64,000 nucleotides of DNA, from positions 18,477,501 through 18,541,500 of the forward strand of contig NC_135137.1 of assembly GCF_051014445.1 (NCBI RefSeq). Direction: 5' to 3'. Position numbers and translations under genes: made by a program. The notes beneath the pieces are model-generated. The model saw nothing but the letters and a program-made list of their open reading frames with translations, was not told where the DNA came from and made no database searches. Shown in pieces: positions 22,699 to 32,589 of the stretch. Numbering within the stretch: the stretch's first letter is position 1; each line of letters opens with the position of its first letter. This stretch comes from Colletes latitarsis. Lineage: Eukaryota > Arthropoda > Insecta > Hymenoptera > Colletidae.

Positions 22699-22895
22699 TC
22701 AACACCGTTAGCACATTCGAAGCGAAGGTAATGAGCAGTTACCGATGCCAGAAAAACTAGTAATAAACGCGTTTTTCAATCACTGCTCGCTGTACAAATT
22801 CTCTTAGAGATAATCTCCCGATTATTGTACGCTAACAGGATTAACAGTAATCGTGGCCGAGGACAATCGCTCGGCATTATGCAAATCTTTAAACA

Positions 22896-23630
22896 CCAGC
22901 TAACTGCTTTCTTACTAGCCTGCTCCTTGCTTTCTAGCGTATTGCTTGCTTACTAGCTTGCTGCTTGCTTTCTACCATACTGCTTGCTGACTCGCATACC
23001 GCTTTCAGACTAGCTAACTGCTTTCTTACTAGCCTGCTCCTTGCTCTCTAGCTTATTGCTTGCTTACTGGCTTACTGCTTGCTTACTAGCTAATTGCTTT
23101 CTCACCAGCATACTGCATGCTTACTAGCTTACATGTCGCTTACTAGCTTACTAATTGCTTACAATCATGCTGCTTCCTTACTAGCTTCCTACTCGCTTAC
23201 TAGCTCACTGCATGCTTACTGGCTTACTGCTAGCACACTCGCCTACTGCATGCTTACTAGACTGCTGCTAGCTTACTCGCCTACTGCATGCTTACTAGAC
23301 TGCTGCTTGCTTACATGCTAATTGCTTCCATGCCAGCGTACTGCTTGCTTACTAGCATACTGCTAGCATAAAGACTTCCTGCTTGCTTGCTACCTTGCTG
23401 CTTTCTTTCGAGTTTACTGCTGGCATACAAGCATACTACTTTCTTACCAGCTAGTTGCTTTTTTACAAGCCAGCAGCTTGCTTTCTAGCTTACTGCTTGC
23501 TTACTAGCTTGCTGCTTGCTTTCTAGCTTACTGCTTGCTTACTAGCATACAGCTTCCTTACTAGCTTCCACCAGGCTTACTAGCTCACTGCTTGCTTATT
23601 AGCTTACTGCGTGCTTACTAACTTCCTACC
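22896..23630 (-). repeat. 19-bp satellite, inverted orientation
   Basis: Satellite between LTR copy 2 and the R1-like insertion at 23631. Its last 14 bases (23617-23630) are the left target-site duplicate of that insertion. No gene. Confidence 0.94.
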
Positions 23631-24247
23631 TTTTTTTTTTTTTTTTTGTACGTGGGGAAATCCTCATGGACACCCGCGGGCCCACCCAAAGGGCGGACCG
23701 GCGGTTAGTGTCGGACTCTTACCGACTAAAACCCCACGGTGACCATCCTCAGACGCCTGGCGAGGGACCGGGAACTCTAGTGAGACATCCCAGAGTCCCC
23801 CGCCGCGTCGTGCCTTTTCAGGCCCCTCCCGGTGGGAGGCACTCCTCCCACCGCATTCCCACTCAACCGCAGGCGCCTGGTCACCAGCGCCCACGGCCCC
23901 GTGACATAGGACTAAGCCGCCGACTGGCTGGCCACGTTGGCCGCTGGACTCATCCGCAGCCAACGGGCCAACATGCAGCCTTAGGTAACACCCGCGGCAA
24001 ATATCCCACGCCCCGGGCCACTCACACACACATTCACCAACGCAAAGCATTCATACCGGTGTTTGGTCCGCGGGAGCATTCGCTCCAACCTCCGGGATCA
24101 CATGCGAGGATGTGGTCACCAGCCTCCACAGGTTGGTGACCCCATCCCCGAACCCCATCCCAGCGGCTACCCCTATCCGCCACCTGGGGACGCGCCACGT
24201 AGGGGTTCACCTCCCCTGCCGCCTGGACAACCAAACGGGTGCGTGGA
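23631..24247 (-). mobile_element. 5'-truncated R1-like element of a different family, minus strand
   Basis: T run at 23631-23647, then GC-rich sequence whose only clear match to the other R1 copies is the 3' UTR block GGTCACCGTGGGGTTTT (minus, about 23726-23742). It is bounded by a perfect 14-bp target-site duplication ACTAACTTCCTACC (23617-23630 and 24248-24261), so this is a clean 617-bp insertion by target-primed reverse transcription. The 128-codon minus frame at 23664-24050 has no recognisable domain and I do not call it a gene. Confidence 0.87.
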
Positions 24248-24954
24248 ACTAACTTCCTACCTGGTTACTAGCCAACTACTTCCTTACCAGCTTACTGCTT
24301 GTTTACAGGCTCACTAGTTGCTTACTAGCTTACAGCATGCTTACTATCAAACTGCTTCCCTACTAGCTTCCTGCTCGCATACTAGCTCACTGCTAGCTTT
24401 CTATCTTACTGCTTGCTAAACAGCTTGCTGCTTGATTTCTAGCTTACTGCTTGCTTACTTGCACACAGCATTCTTACTAGCTAACTGCTATGTAACTAGG
24501 CTGGTGCTTGCTTACAAGCTTACTGCTTGCTTACTAGATTACTGCTTGCTTACTGGCTTACTGCATGCTTACATGCTTGTTGCTTGTTTACTAGCTTCCT
24601 GATTCCTTACTACCTTACTGCTTGCATACGAGCTTTCTTCTTGCTTAGTAGCTTACTGCTTTGATACTAACTTACTGCTTGGTCACAAGCTAACAGCGTT
24701 CTCACCAGCTTACTGCTTGCTGACTAGTTTACTAACTAGTGACTAACATCCTGCTTTGTTACTAGCTTACTGCATGTTAACTAGCTTACTGGTTGCTTAC
24801 TAGCTAATTCCTATCTCACTAGCAAACTGCTTGCTTAGTATCTACTTGCTTACTTATTAGCCAGCTGCTTGATTTCTAGCTTCCTGCTTCCTTACTAGCT
24901 TCCTGCTTGCTTACTAGCTCAACGCTTGCTTACTAGCCTACTGCTTGCTTACTG
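24248..24954 (-). repeat. 19-bp satellite, inverted orientation, up to the orientation switch
   Basis: Last inverted stretch of the satellite, starting with the right target-site duplicate of the preceding insertion and ending ...CTTGCTTACTG. Confidence 0.93.
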
Positions 24955-24983
24955 AGGCAACTCATCCGGACAACCGGTGTTTG
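24955..24983. other. Satellite orientation-switch junction
   Basis: A 29-bp non-satellite spacer (starts GAGGCAACTC, ends CCGGTGTTTG) separates inverted satellite on the left from forward satellite on the right. It looks like the scar of an inversion breakpoint. Confidence 0.7.
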
Positions 24984-27144
24984 GGCTAGTAAGCCAGCAG
25001 TGAGCTAGAAAGCAAGCAACAAGCTAGTAAGCAACCAGTAAGCTAGTAAGCAAGCAGTAAGCTAGTAAGCATGCAGCAAGCTAGTAGGCAAGCATTAAGC
25101 GATTATGCTTGCAGTAAGCTATTAAGCAACTAGTAAGCTAGTAGGCAAGCAGTGAGCTAGTAAGCGAAGTTGAAGCTAGTAAGGAAGCAGTATGCTAGTA
25201 AGCAAGCAGTAAACTAGTATGCAAGCAGTTAGCTAGAAAGCGAGCAGGGCACTGGTATGGATGCGGTATGTCAGTAAGCAAGCAGTGAGACAATATGCAA
25301 GCTGTAAGCTGGTAAGAAAGCAGTTAGGTAGTAAGCAAGCAGTATGCTAGCAAGCAAGCAGTACGCTAGTAAGCGAGGAGGAAGCTACTAAGCAAGTAGT
25401 AAGCTAGTATGCAACATGTAGGCTAGTAAGCAAGCAGTAAGATTGTGAGCATGCAGTGAGCTAGTAAGGAAGCAGTATGATAGTAAGCAATCAGTAAGCT
25501 AGTACGTAAGCAGCAAACTAGTAATAAGGGGTTCGGCTAGTAAGAAAGCGGTAAGTTAGTAAGCAAGCAGGGAGCGTGTGAGAAAGCATTTAATTAGTAA
25601 CGAAGCAGCAATCTAGTAAGCATGCAGTAAGGAGGTAGACAAGCAGTAACACAGTACGCAAGTAGTAAGCTAGTGAGCAAGCAGTGTGCTAGTAAGTGAG
25701 CAAGATACTAGTAAGCATCAGGGAAGCTAGTAAGCAAGCAGCGGGCTAGTAAGAATGCAATTAGCTAGTAAGGATGCAGTGTGCTAGTAAGCAAGCAGTA
25801 AGCTAGAAGGCAAGCTGCCAGCTAGAAAGCATGCAGCAAGCTAGTAAGCCAGCAGAAAGTTAGTAAGAAAGCAGGAAGCTTGTAACGAAGCAGTAAGATA
25901 TTAACAAACCAGTAAGCTATTAAGCAAGCTGTAAGTTAGAAAACAAGCAGCGGGATAGGAAGCAAACGGTAAGCTAGTAAGTAGGCGAGGTAGCAGCTAG
26001 AAAGGAAGCAGTAAGCTAGCAAGCAACAATTAAGATAGGAAGCAAGCTGCAAGGTAGTAAGCATGCATCGGGCTAGACAGATAGCAGTTAGCTAGTAGGA
26101 AAGCAGTTTGCAAGGAAGCCAGCAGTATGCTGGAAAGCATGCAGCCAGCTATAAGCGAGCACTAAGCTAGTATGCAAGCAGTAAGCTTGTAAGCAAGAAA
26201 GCGGGAAAGCGGGAAGATAGTAAGCATGCTGTAAGCTGCGAAGCAAGCAGCAAGATAGAAAGTGGCAAGTAAGCTGATGTGCAAGCAGTAAGCTGGTAAG
26301 GAAGCAGTTAGCTAGTAGGCAATTAGTAAGCTAGTAAGCAAGCAGCAGGCTAGTATGAAAGCAATTAGCTAGTAAGAGAGCAGTGTGCTGGTAAGCTCGC
26401 AGTAAGCTAGAAAGCCAGCAGCGAGCTAGTAAGAAAGCAGTCAGCTAGTAAGGAAGCAGTATGCTAGTAAGCAAGCAGTAAGCTAGTATGCAAGCAGTGA
26501 GTTACTAAGCGAGCAGTGAGCTAGTGAGGAAGCAGTAAGCTAGAAAGCAAGCAGTACGCTAATAAGTAAGCAGTGAGCTTGTAAGGAAGCAGCAGGCTAG
26601 TACAAATGCAGTTAGTTAGTAAGGGATTCGCAGGTTTGTAGCAAATCAGTAAGCTGGTAAGCAAGCAGGAAGCTAGTAAGGAAGCACTAAGCTAGTAAGG
26701 AAGCAATCAGCTAGTAAGCGGGTAGTGAGTTAGTAATAGGGCAGTAATCTAGTAAGCAAGCAGTATGCTGGTAGGAATGCAGTTAGCTAATAAGCAACGA
26801 TTGTGCTAGTAAGCAAGCAGTGAGCCAGGAAGCGAGCAGGAATGTAGTAAGGGAGCAGTATGCTAGTAAGCAAGCAGTGAGCTAGTAAGCTAGCAGGAAG
26901 CTAGTAAGGTAGCAGTATGCTGGTAAACAAGCAGTAAGCTAGTAAGAAACAAGTAAGCTAGCAAGCAAGCAGCAGGCTAGTAAGCGAGCCGTGAGCGAGT
27001 AAGCTAGCAGTAAGCTACCAAGCAAGCAGCTGGCTAGTAAGATAGCAATTATCTAGTAAGCGAGCAGGAAGCTAGTAAGGAACCAGTATGCTAGTAAGCA
27101 AGCAATGAGCTAGTAAGCGAGGGGAAAGCAAGTAAGGAAGCTGT
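24984..27144 (+). repeat. 19-bp satellite array, forward orientation
   Basis: Forward array leading to the full-length R1-clade insertion. Its last 13 bases, GTAAGGAAGCTGT (27132-27144), are the left target-site duplicate. No gene. Confidence 0.95.
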
Positions 27145-27224
27145 CCCCTCAGGGGCTGCCAGCCTTTCAGCTGCAGTACGGGCTTAACGAACCCGGGGTA
27201 CCCGAGTCATACACACACCGTAAG

Positions 27225-27298
27225 CCTCCTGTTGGTCGTCACAACGACCCATTCACAATTCCCTATTGGTTTTGTGAATGGTACGTGACGGCAGGAGG
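27225..27298 (+). other. Nested stem-loop in the 5' UTR of copy A
   Basis: Three stems nest in order: CCTCCTG (27225-27231) with CAGGAGG (27292-27298), CGTCAC (27237-27242) with GTGACG (27285-27290), and CCATTCACAA (27249-27258) with TTGTGAATGG (27272-27281). Copy B has the same structure (about 45656-45732) with one change in the outer stem. It is probably an RNA structure for translation, packaging or processing; function is inference. Confidence 0.6.
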
Positions 27299-27529
27299 AA
27301 CGGGGGTCTTGGCTTAACCGCCTGGGCCACGAGTATGGCGACTCTATAAAATCGCCCTCCAATCCTAAGCTATGGTGCGCGGCGATGGGATGCATGGTTG
27401 GGGGAGAAGGCCCAATCCCAAGCGACCACCTCCGGGGAACCTGCCGAACCCCCGGAGTATATAGGCTTACCCGGGTAAGGCGGCTCTGCCCGGGCGGACC
27501 TTTTCTTCCGACCTGCTCGTGGGAATATT

Positions 27530-29407
27530 ATGGAGTTCAATATTAAAACGGGGATGGGACGGGGTAAGTCAGAGGGGGAGGACGAAGGCGGTGTTGGGAC
27601 TGGAGTGACGGCGCTCGCGCCGCCTCCAGCGCCTGGCCCGGCTTCGTGGAAGGTGGAGGAGGACGACGAGACTGCGTCAGTCTCGTCCTTCTCCTCCACC
27701 AGGAGCCTCATAGGCTCTAAGAGGAAGAGGACGGGGCAGGCCGTCGTCGAGGTGGGCGGGGCGATGAGCCCGTCGGTGAGGCTGAGTTGCCTCAGGGACG
27801 AGGTGACCGAGGAGATATCGGAGAGGATCTCCTCGTCCCTGAGGCGGGTGGAGAAAGTCGCCGCTGCCTGCGCCTTTAAGGGGCAGAAAAGCGGTGGCGC
27901 GGAGGCCCTGAAGGCCGCGGCGGAGGAGATGAGGGAGGCGGCGCGGGAGCTCAGAGGGCGGAACGCCCGTCTGCAGCTCCTGTTGGAGGAGGAGCGACAG
28001 GGGAGGAGGAGGGCAGAGGCGCTGTGGAACAGCGCGGCCCTCCCTCCCATCCTCCCTCCTTCTCTACCGCCGCGTCCCTCGGCGGAGGTAAAGAAGCGGA
28101 GTGCGGCGGCAGTGGTGCGGGGCACCGCGGGCCCCTCCACCCGCACTCCGCCCGTGAAGAAGTCCCCGTCCTCCTCTGAAGACGATCTTCTGAGGAGGAT
28201 TGGGGACATGATTGATGGCAAGCTGGCCGCCTTCCGGGAGGAGCTCCTCGCCGGAAGAGCGGTCAGCAGGAAGGCGGTGCCTCCCCGACCTGTTCCGGTA
28301 CAGTCGGGGAAGGCAAAGAAGGGCGGAGTGAAGGCTCCGCCCAGCGTTGCGGCACCAGGGCCCCGGGTCGCGACCCCCAAGGGGGGTGGTGTACCCGTGG
28401 TCGCGGTGGTCGCGTCCTCCACAGCACCCTCCCAAGGGGGGGTGGCGTGGAGTGAGGTGGTGGGGCGGAAGGCGAAGCGGGCGGCGAGGAAGGCCTCGCA
28501 ACCGCAGCCTCCGCCTCCGCCGCCGGCGGCCAAGGTAAAGGCCGCGAAGGTCGGGAAGGCACGACCAGGTCGTCCCCCAAAAACGGCAGCGGTGACGCTG
28601 ACCGTTGCGCAGGGGGGCGACCTGACCCTCGCGGAGGCGATGCGGCTCGCCAGGGAGAATATCTCCCTGGAAGAGCTGGGCATCGCCTCCGTGAGGGCGA
28701 AGAGGGCCGTGACCGGGGGTCTCCTGCTGGAGATCCCCGGTGCAGAAGGCGGCGCGAAGGCGGATCGTCTCGCCCAGAGGCTCCGGGAGCAACTGGGCGA
28801 GCGAGGTGTCCGGGTCGCCCGGCCCACGAAGCGCACGGAGATGCGCGTTTGTGGACTGGACGACTCGGTCAGCGCACAGGATGTGTCCCGTGCCCTTGCG
28901 AGGGCGGGGGACTGTCCTGTGGAGGACCTGCGGATCGGAGAGATCCGCAGGTCGCCCTCCGTCCTCGGGTCGGTGTGGGCCCGGTGCCCCCTCTCCGCCG
29001 CCCGTAAGGTGGCGGAATCCGGGAGGGTGTTGGTAGGGTGGGTTTCGGCGCGAGTGGAAATCCTCGCGCCGCGCCCGCTCCAGTGTCACCGCTGCCTCGA
29101 ATTGGGGCACGTGAGGCAGTGGTGCACCTCGCCGGTGGACCGCAGCGGTCAGTGTTACCGCTGCGGTGCCAAAGAGCACCGTGCGAGCCAGTGCTCGGCG
29201 GCCCCCCACTGCCCGCTGTGTGCGGACATGGGGAGGCCAGCCGATCACAGGGTGGGGAGCAAGAAGTGCTCCCCCCCCTCCCGGAAGGAGAGGAAGAGGC
29301 GGGCTGCACCGGCTCCGGTGCCGAGGGCGGTGGCATCGTCCTCCATGGAGGTGGACGGTGCTACGGGGACGGACGGCCGGGAGGAGGCTGGCGCGGCCAT
29401 TAATTAA
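27530..29407 (+). CDS. R1-clade ORF1 protein, gag-like RNA-binding, 625 aa
   Basis: ORF1 proteins of this clade bind the element RNA and carry it as a ribonucleoprotein to the chromosomal target. The N-terminal ~60 residues are Gly/Pro-rich and acidic. Residues ~100-175 are rich in Glu, Arg, Ala and Leu and look like a coiled coil. The middle is basic and Pro-rich (KAKRAARKA near 320). Three zinc knuckles follow: CHRCLELGHVRQWC (519-532), CYRCGAKEHRASQC (542-555) and a longer CPLC...H...C (561-580). A basic patch KERKRR follows. The chosen start gives the longest frame and follows 385 bp of 5' UTR. The stop TAA shares its last A with the ORF2 ATG (TAATG). The frame is intact, in contrast to copy B. 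Confidence 0.92.
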   Translation: MEFNIKTGMGRGKSEGEDEGGVGTGVTALAPPPAPGPASWKVEEDDETASVSSFSSTRSLIGSKRKRTGQAVVEVGGAMSPSVRLSCLRDEVTEEISERISSSLRRVEKVAAACAFKGQKSGGAEALKAAAEEMREAARELRGRNARLQLLLEEERQGRRRAEALWNSAALPPILPPSLPPRPSAEVKKRSAAAVVRGTAGPSTRTPPVKKSPSSSEDDLLRRIGDMIDGKLAAFREELLAGRAVSRKAVPPRPVPVQSGKAKKGGVKAPPSVAAPGPRVATPKGGGVPVVAVVASSTAPSQGGVAWSEVVGRKAKRAARKASQPQPPPPPPAAKVKAAKVGKARPGRPPKTAAVTLTVAQGGDLTLAEAMRLARENISLEELGIASVRAKRAVTGGLLLEIPGAEGGAKADRLAQRLREQLGERGVRVARPTKRTEMRVCGLDDSVSAQDVSRALARAGDCPVEDLRIGEIRRSPSVLGSVWARCPLSAARKVAESGRVLVGWVSARVEILAPRPLQCHRCLELGHVRQWCTSPVDRSGQCYRCGAKEHRASQCSAAPHCPLCADMGRPADHRVGSKKCSPPSRKERKRRAAPAPVPRAVASSSMEVDGATGTDGREEAGAAIN

Positions 29408-29409
29408 TG
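29405..29409 (+). promoter_or_regulatory. TAATG stop-start junction between ORF1 and ORF2
   Basis: The ORF1 stop TAA (29405-29407) overlaps the ORF2 ATG (29407-29409) by one base, within TTAATTAATGCC. SART1 of silkworm uses the same UAAUG junction for translational coupling (established knowledge). Copy B keeps it at 43575-43579. Confidence 0.75.
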
Positions 29410-32400
29410 CCGCCCCGCCTCCTCCTCCAGGCCAACCTCAACCACTGCCGCGCGGCACAGGACTTGATGTCCCAAGTCTTCGCGGAGTGGGGGGTTGGCC
29501 TGGCGGTCGCCGCCGAGCCGTACCGCGTCCCTGATCACCCTCATTGGGTGGGCGACGCGGACGGCTTGGTGGCGACGGTATGGGGAGGGGGCGACGGGTC
29601 CCCACCGTTCTCCTTGTTGGAGCGCGGTCGGGGATTCGTCGCCGTGGACTGTGGGGGAGTCGCTGTGGTGGGGTGCTACATTTCGCCCCGTAGCGGTCAC
29701 GCTGCGTTCGAGCTGTACTTGGCCGAGGTCGCGGCATGCGTGCAGCGCTACGCGGCCCGGCCGGTGCTGGTCCTGGGGGATTTTAATGCCAAGTCGGTGG
29801 CTTGGGGATCCCCCAGGACCTCCGTTCGCGGCGGGATCCTGGGCGATTGGGCGGCGGGGCTCGACCTCCGGGTATTGAACCGGGGGTCGGAGCACACATG
29901 CGTGCGGCGATATGGGGGGTCCATCGTGGATGTTGGATTCGCGACCCCCAACGCCGTGCGCATGGTGTCGGGTTGGCACGTGGTCGCGGGGGCGGAGACA
30001 CTCTCCGATCACCGGTACATCCGGATGGAGGTCTCTGCCGCCGCGAGTGCATCCCGACACGGCCGCCTGCGTGGCACCCCACCACGCCGCTGGGCGCTTC
30101 GGCGCCTGGACAAGGACGCCCTGATGGCAGCTGCCCTCGCTGCAACTTGGCCGCAGGGAGCGGCCGAGTTGCCGAGCATAGAGGAGGAGGTCGCCCGGCT
30201 CGGAGCATTGGTCGCGGGTATTTGCGACGCGGCGATGCCTCGGGTCGGGCGGGCTTCTCCTCGCCGGGCGGTGTACTGGTGGTCGGACGCGATCGCGGAG
30301 TTGCGAGTCGCGACTGTCCGCGCCCGACGCCAGTACACCCGCGCGCGCCGTCGTCAACGTACAGGCGACGGCGTGGCGCGAGCGAGGGCAGCTGATGACC
30401 TGTATGGAGCATACCGCGTGGCGCGGGTTGCTCTGCAGGTCGCCATCAAACGGGCCAAGACCCAGGCATGGAAGGAGCTCCTCCAGACCCTTGATGACGA
30501 TCCATGGGGGCGCCCATATAAGGTGGTGCTGAATAAGCTCCGCCCGTGGGCGCCCCCCGTCACCGAGGGTCTTGACCCCCGGCTGCTGGAGGACGTGGTC
30601 AATACACTCTTCCCAATTGGGGAGAGGGGACCGCGTCCTCCGGCGGCGGCGGCTGTCCCAGTGGAGTGGACGGCCGAGCTGGGGGTCACGCAGGAGGAGC
30701 TGGCAGCGGCCATCAGACGGCTCGGGGTTCGTAACACGGCCCCGGGTCCGGATGGTGTGCCCGGCCGGGCTTGGGTCTTGACCGAGGGCGTCCTTGGGGC
30801 CGACCTCAGGCGGTTGTTCGACCGCTGCCTGAGGGACGGGCGATTCCCCCCCAGTTGGAAGGTGGCGAGGATGGTCCTCCTCCGGAAGGAGGGTCGGCCC
30901 GCGGAGTCTCCCTCCGCATACCGGCCCATTTGTCTCCTCGACGAGGTGGGCAAGCTCTTCGAGCGTGTGATTGCTGCCCGTCTCGTCGAGCACCTGTCGC
31001 GGGGTGATCCCGGTCTGGCCGACTGCCAGTTCGGTTTCCGGGGGGGCCGATCGACTATCGACGCGATAGGTCGTGTGAGGGCCCTCTCGGAGGCGGCCGT
31101 CTCCCGGGGAGGGGTGGCATTGGCAATATCCTTGGATATTGCCAATGCCTTTAACACCCTCCCCTGGGAAGAGATAAGGAGGGGACTCGAATATCATCGA
31201 GTCCCCCCTTGTCTCAGGGCGGTCGTCGGGGATTATCTCCGCGGCAGGTGGATCGAGTATCCGGGCCGGGATGGTGATATGCGGAGGGAGGTGTACTGCG
31301 GTGTTCCGCAGGGGTCGGTCCTCGGGCCACTCCTGTGGAACATCGCGTACGACTCGGTGTTGCGGGCCGGCCTCCCCGACGGCGTCAGCACGGTGTGTTA
31401 TGCGGATGACACACTGGTGCTGGCCGTCGGGGCGCACTGGGGGAGGGCCATGCGTCGCGCGGAGGAGGGGTCGCAACGCGTCGTCGACCGGATCAGGGGG
31501 ATGGGGATGACAGTGGCGGTCCATAAGACCGAGGTGATTGCGTTTCATTCACCTCGGCAGGATCCGCCAGTCCCTCTGATTCGGGTGGGTGGGGCTGACA
31601 TCGAGGTGAAGCCCCAGATCAGGTATCTGGGGCTGATCCTCGATAGCCACTGGCGTTTCGAGAAGCATTTCCGCTGCCTGGTCCCCCGGTTGGAAAGGAT
31701 GGTTGCGGCTCTGGGCCGGATCCTGCCCAACCTGGGGGGCCCGGCGGGCCGAGTTCGTCGCCTCTATGTGGCAATGGTCCAGTCGGTGGCCCTATACGGG
31801 GCCCCCGTCTGGGCGGACGACCTGGCTGCCTCCCGGCGCAGCATGACTATGCTGCGTCGGGTGCAGAGGCGCATGGCGCTCAGGGTCGTCCGCGGGTATC
31901 GGACCATGTCACATGAGGCGGCGACGGTTCTAGCGGGGATGCCGCCCATGGACCTGCTCGCGCGGTCGCACGCGGTGATGTACCGGCACCGCGTCGACCG
32001 TCGCGCGGGGGTGGGGGCGGTCCCGGGCGGGCAGGAACCTGCTTGGGGCGATTTGAGGCGCCAGGCCCGGCAGTCCGTGTTGCTCGCGTGGCAGGAGCGG
32101 CTGGCTCTGCCAACCGCGGGGCACCGGACTGTCGGGGCTGTTCGGCCACTCCTGAAGGAGTGGCTGGACAGAGGCCATGGCAGCCTCACCTACCGGCTGG
32201 CACAGGTATTTTCTGGGCATGGCAGCTTCGGAAGATACCTGTGCCGGATAGGGAAGGAGCCGACGGCGCGTTGCTGCCACTGCGACGCTGAGCAGGACAC
32301 GGCGGATCATACCCTGGAGGTATGCCCCGCGTGGGAGGGGGAGCGCCGTGTCCTGGTCGGCGTCGTCGGGCGGGATGTCTCGCTGCCGGGCGTGGTGCGC

Positions 32401-32589
32401 GCCATGCTCGGCAGCGAGGAGAAGTGGAGGGCCGTGGCCTCCTTCTGCGAGAACGTAATGTTGCAGAAGGAGGCCGCGGGGAGGGAGCGCGAGCTTCAGC
32501 GGCTCGCTGAAGCTCGCGCTCGTGCGGTGGCCCGAGGTCGTCGCCCGGTCGCGAGGCGTCGCGGGCGGCCGCCTCGGCGTGGCGGATGA
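29407..32589 (+). CDS. R1-clade ORF2 polyprotein: APE endonuclease, reverse transcriptase, CCHC, 1060 aa
   Basis: It nicks target DNA and primes reverse transcription there. The APE-type endonuclease occupies ~1-210, with N10 (QANLNH), E37 (AAEPY), D125/N127 (LGDFNA) and S200-D201-H202 (LSDHRYI). The RT spans ~420-760: APGPDG (445-450), SAYRPICLLDEVGKLFER (503-520), FGFRGGRST (542-550), catalytic D577 (SLDIANAF), GVPQGSVLGPLLW (632-644), YADD (665-668) and YLGLILDS (740-747). A C-terminal CHCDAEQDTADHTLEVC cluster lies near 955-971, followed by a basic tail. All catalytic residues are present and there is no stop or frameshift. Translation probably depends on ORF1 termination at TAATG, as shown for SART1. 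Confidence 0.95.
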   Translation: MPPRLLLQANLNHCRAAQDLMSQVFAEWGVGLAVAAEPYRVPDHPHWVGDADGLVATVWGGGDGSPPFSLLERGRGFVAVDCGGVAVVGCYISPRSGHAAFELYLAEVAACVQRYAARPVLVLGDFNAKSVAWGSPRTSVRGGILGDWAAGLDLRVLNRGSEHTCVRRYGGSIVDVGFATPNAVRMVSGWHVVAGAETLSDHRYIRMEVSAAASASRHGRLRGTPPRRWALRRLDKDALMAAALAATWPQGAAELPSIEEEVARLGALVAGICDAAMPRVGRASPRRAVYWWSDAIAELRVATVRARRQYTRARRRQRTGDGVARARAADDLYGAYRVARVALQVAIKRAKTQAWKELLQTLDDDPWGRPYKVVLNKLRPWAPPVTEGLDPRLLEDVVNTLFPIGERGPRPPAAAAVPVEWTAELGVTQEELAAAIRRLGVRNTAPGPDGVPGRAWVLTEGVLGADLRRLFDRCLRDGRFPPSWKVARMVLLRKEGRPAESPSAYRPICLLDEVGKLFERVIAARLVEHLSRGDPGLADCQFGFRGGRSTIDAIGRVRALSEAAVSRGGVALAISLDIANAFNTLPWEEIRRGLEYHRVPPCLRAVVGDYLRGRWIEYPGRDGDMRREVYCGVPQGSVLGPLLWNIAYDSVLRAGLPDGVSTVCYADDTLVLAVGAHWGRAMRRAEEGSQRVVDRIRGMGMTVAVHKTEVIAFHSPRQDPPVPLIRVGGADIEVKPQIRYLGLILDSHWRFEKHFRCLVPRLERMVAALGRILPNLGGPAGRVRRLYVAMVQSVALYGAPVWADDLAASRRSMTMLRRVQRRMALRVVRGYRTMSHEAATVLAGMPPMDLLARSHAVMYRHRVDRRAGVGAVPGGQEPAWGDLRRQARQSVLLAWQERLALPTAGHRTVGAVRPLLKEWLDRGHGSLTYRLAQVFSGHGSFGRYLCRIGKEPTARCCHCDAEQDTADHTLEVCPAWEGERRVLVGVVGRDVSLPGVVRAMLGSEEKWRAVASFCENVMLQKEAAGRERELQRLAEARARAVARGRRPVARRRGRPPRRGG
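31116..31149 (+). other. Perfect inverted repeat over the RT catalytic motif
   Basis: GGCATTGGCAATATCC (31116-31131), spacer TT, GGATATTGCCAATGCC (31134-31149): 16-bp arms with no mismatch. It covers the codons around the first catalytic Asp of the RT. In copy B the spacer reads AA on the coding strand and one outer base is changed. Confidence 0.85.

Larger units (their letters stand above)
21173..22895 (+). mobile_element. LTR-like element, copy 2 (probable solo LTR, 1723 bp)
   Basis: Divergent copy of the 5695-7320 element. It begins TGTTAAAAAGC and ends CTTTAAACA, so here the TG...CA termini are preserved. The flanking 5-mers are CTAGC (21168-21172) and CCAGC (22896-22900), 4 of 5 matching. 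It lies in inverted satellite but reads on the plus strand, so its orientation to the satellite is opposite to that of copies 1 and 3 and it is an independent insertion. It has a doubled ATCGAACACCTTAxTGG block (22165-22235), where the other copies have one. No gene. Confidence 0.68.

Noticed and set aside
23664..24050. 128-codon minus-strand frame in the 617-bp R1-like insertion
   Set aside because: It spans the 3' UTR conserved block and ends near the poly(A) tail, with no RT or zinc motif; likely chance.
29404..31548. 714-codon open frame on the minus strand of R1 copy A (and its mirror at 41436-43580 in copy B)
   Set aside because: It lies exactly antisense to ORF2, has no recognisable domain and is rich in Pro, Arg and His as expected when GC-rich coding DNA is read on the other strand.
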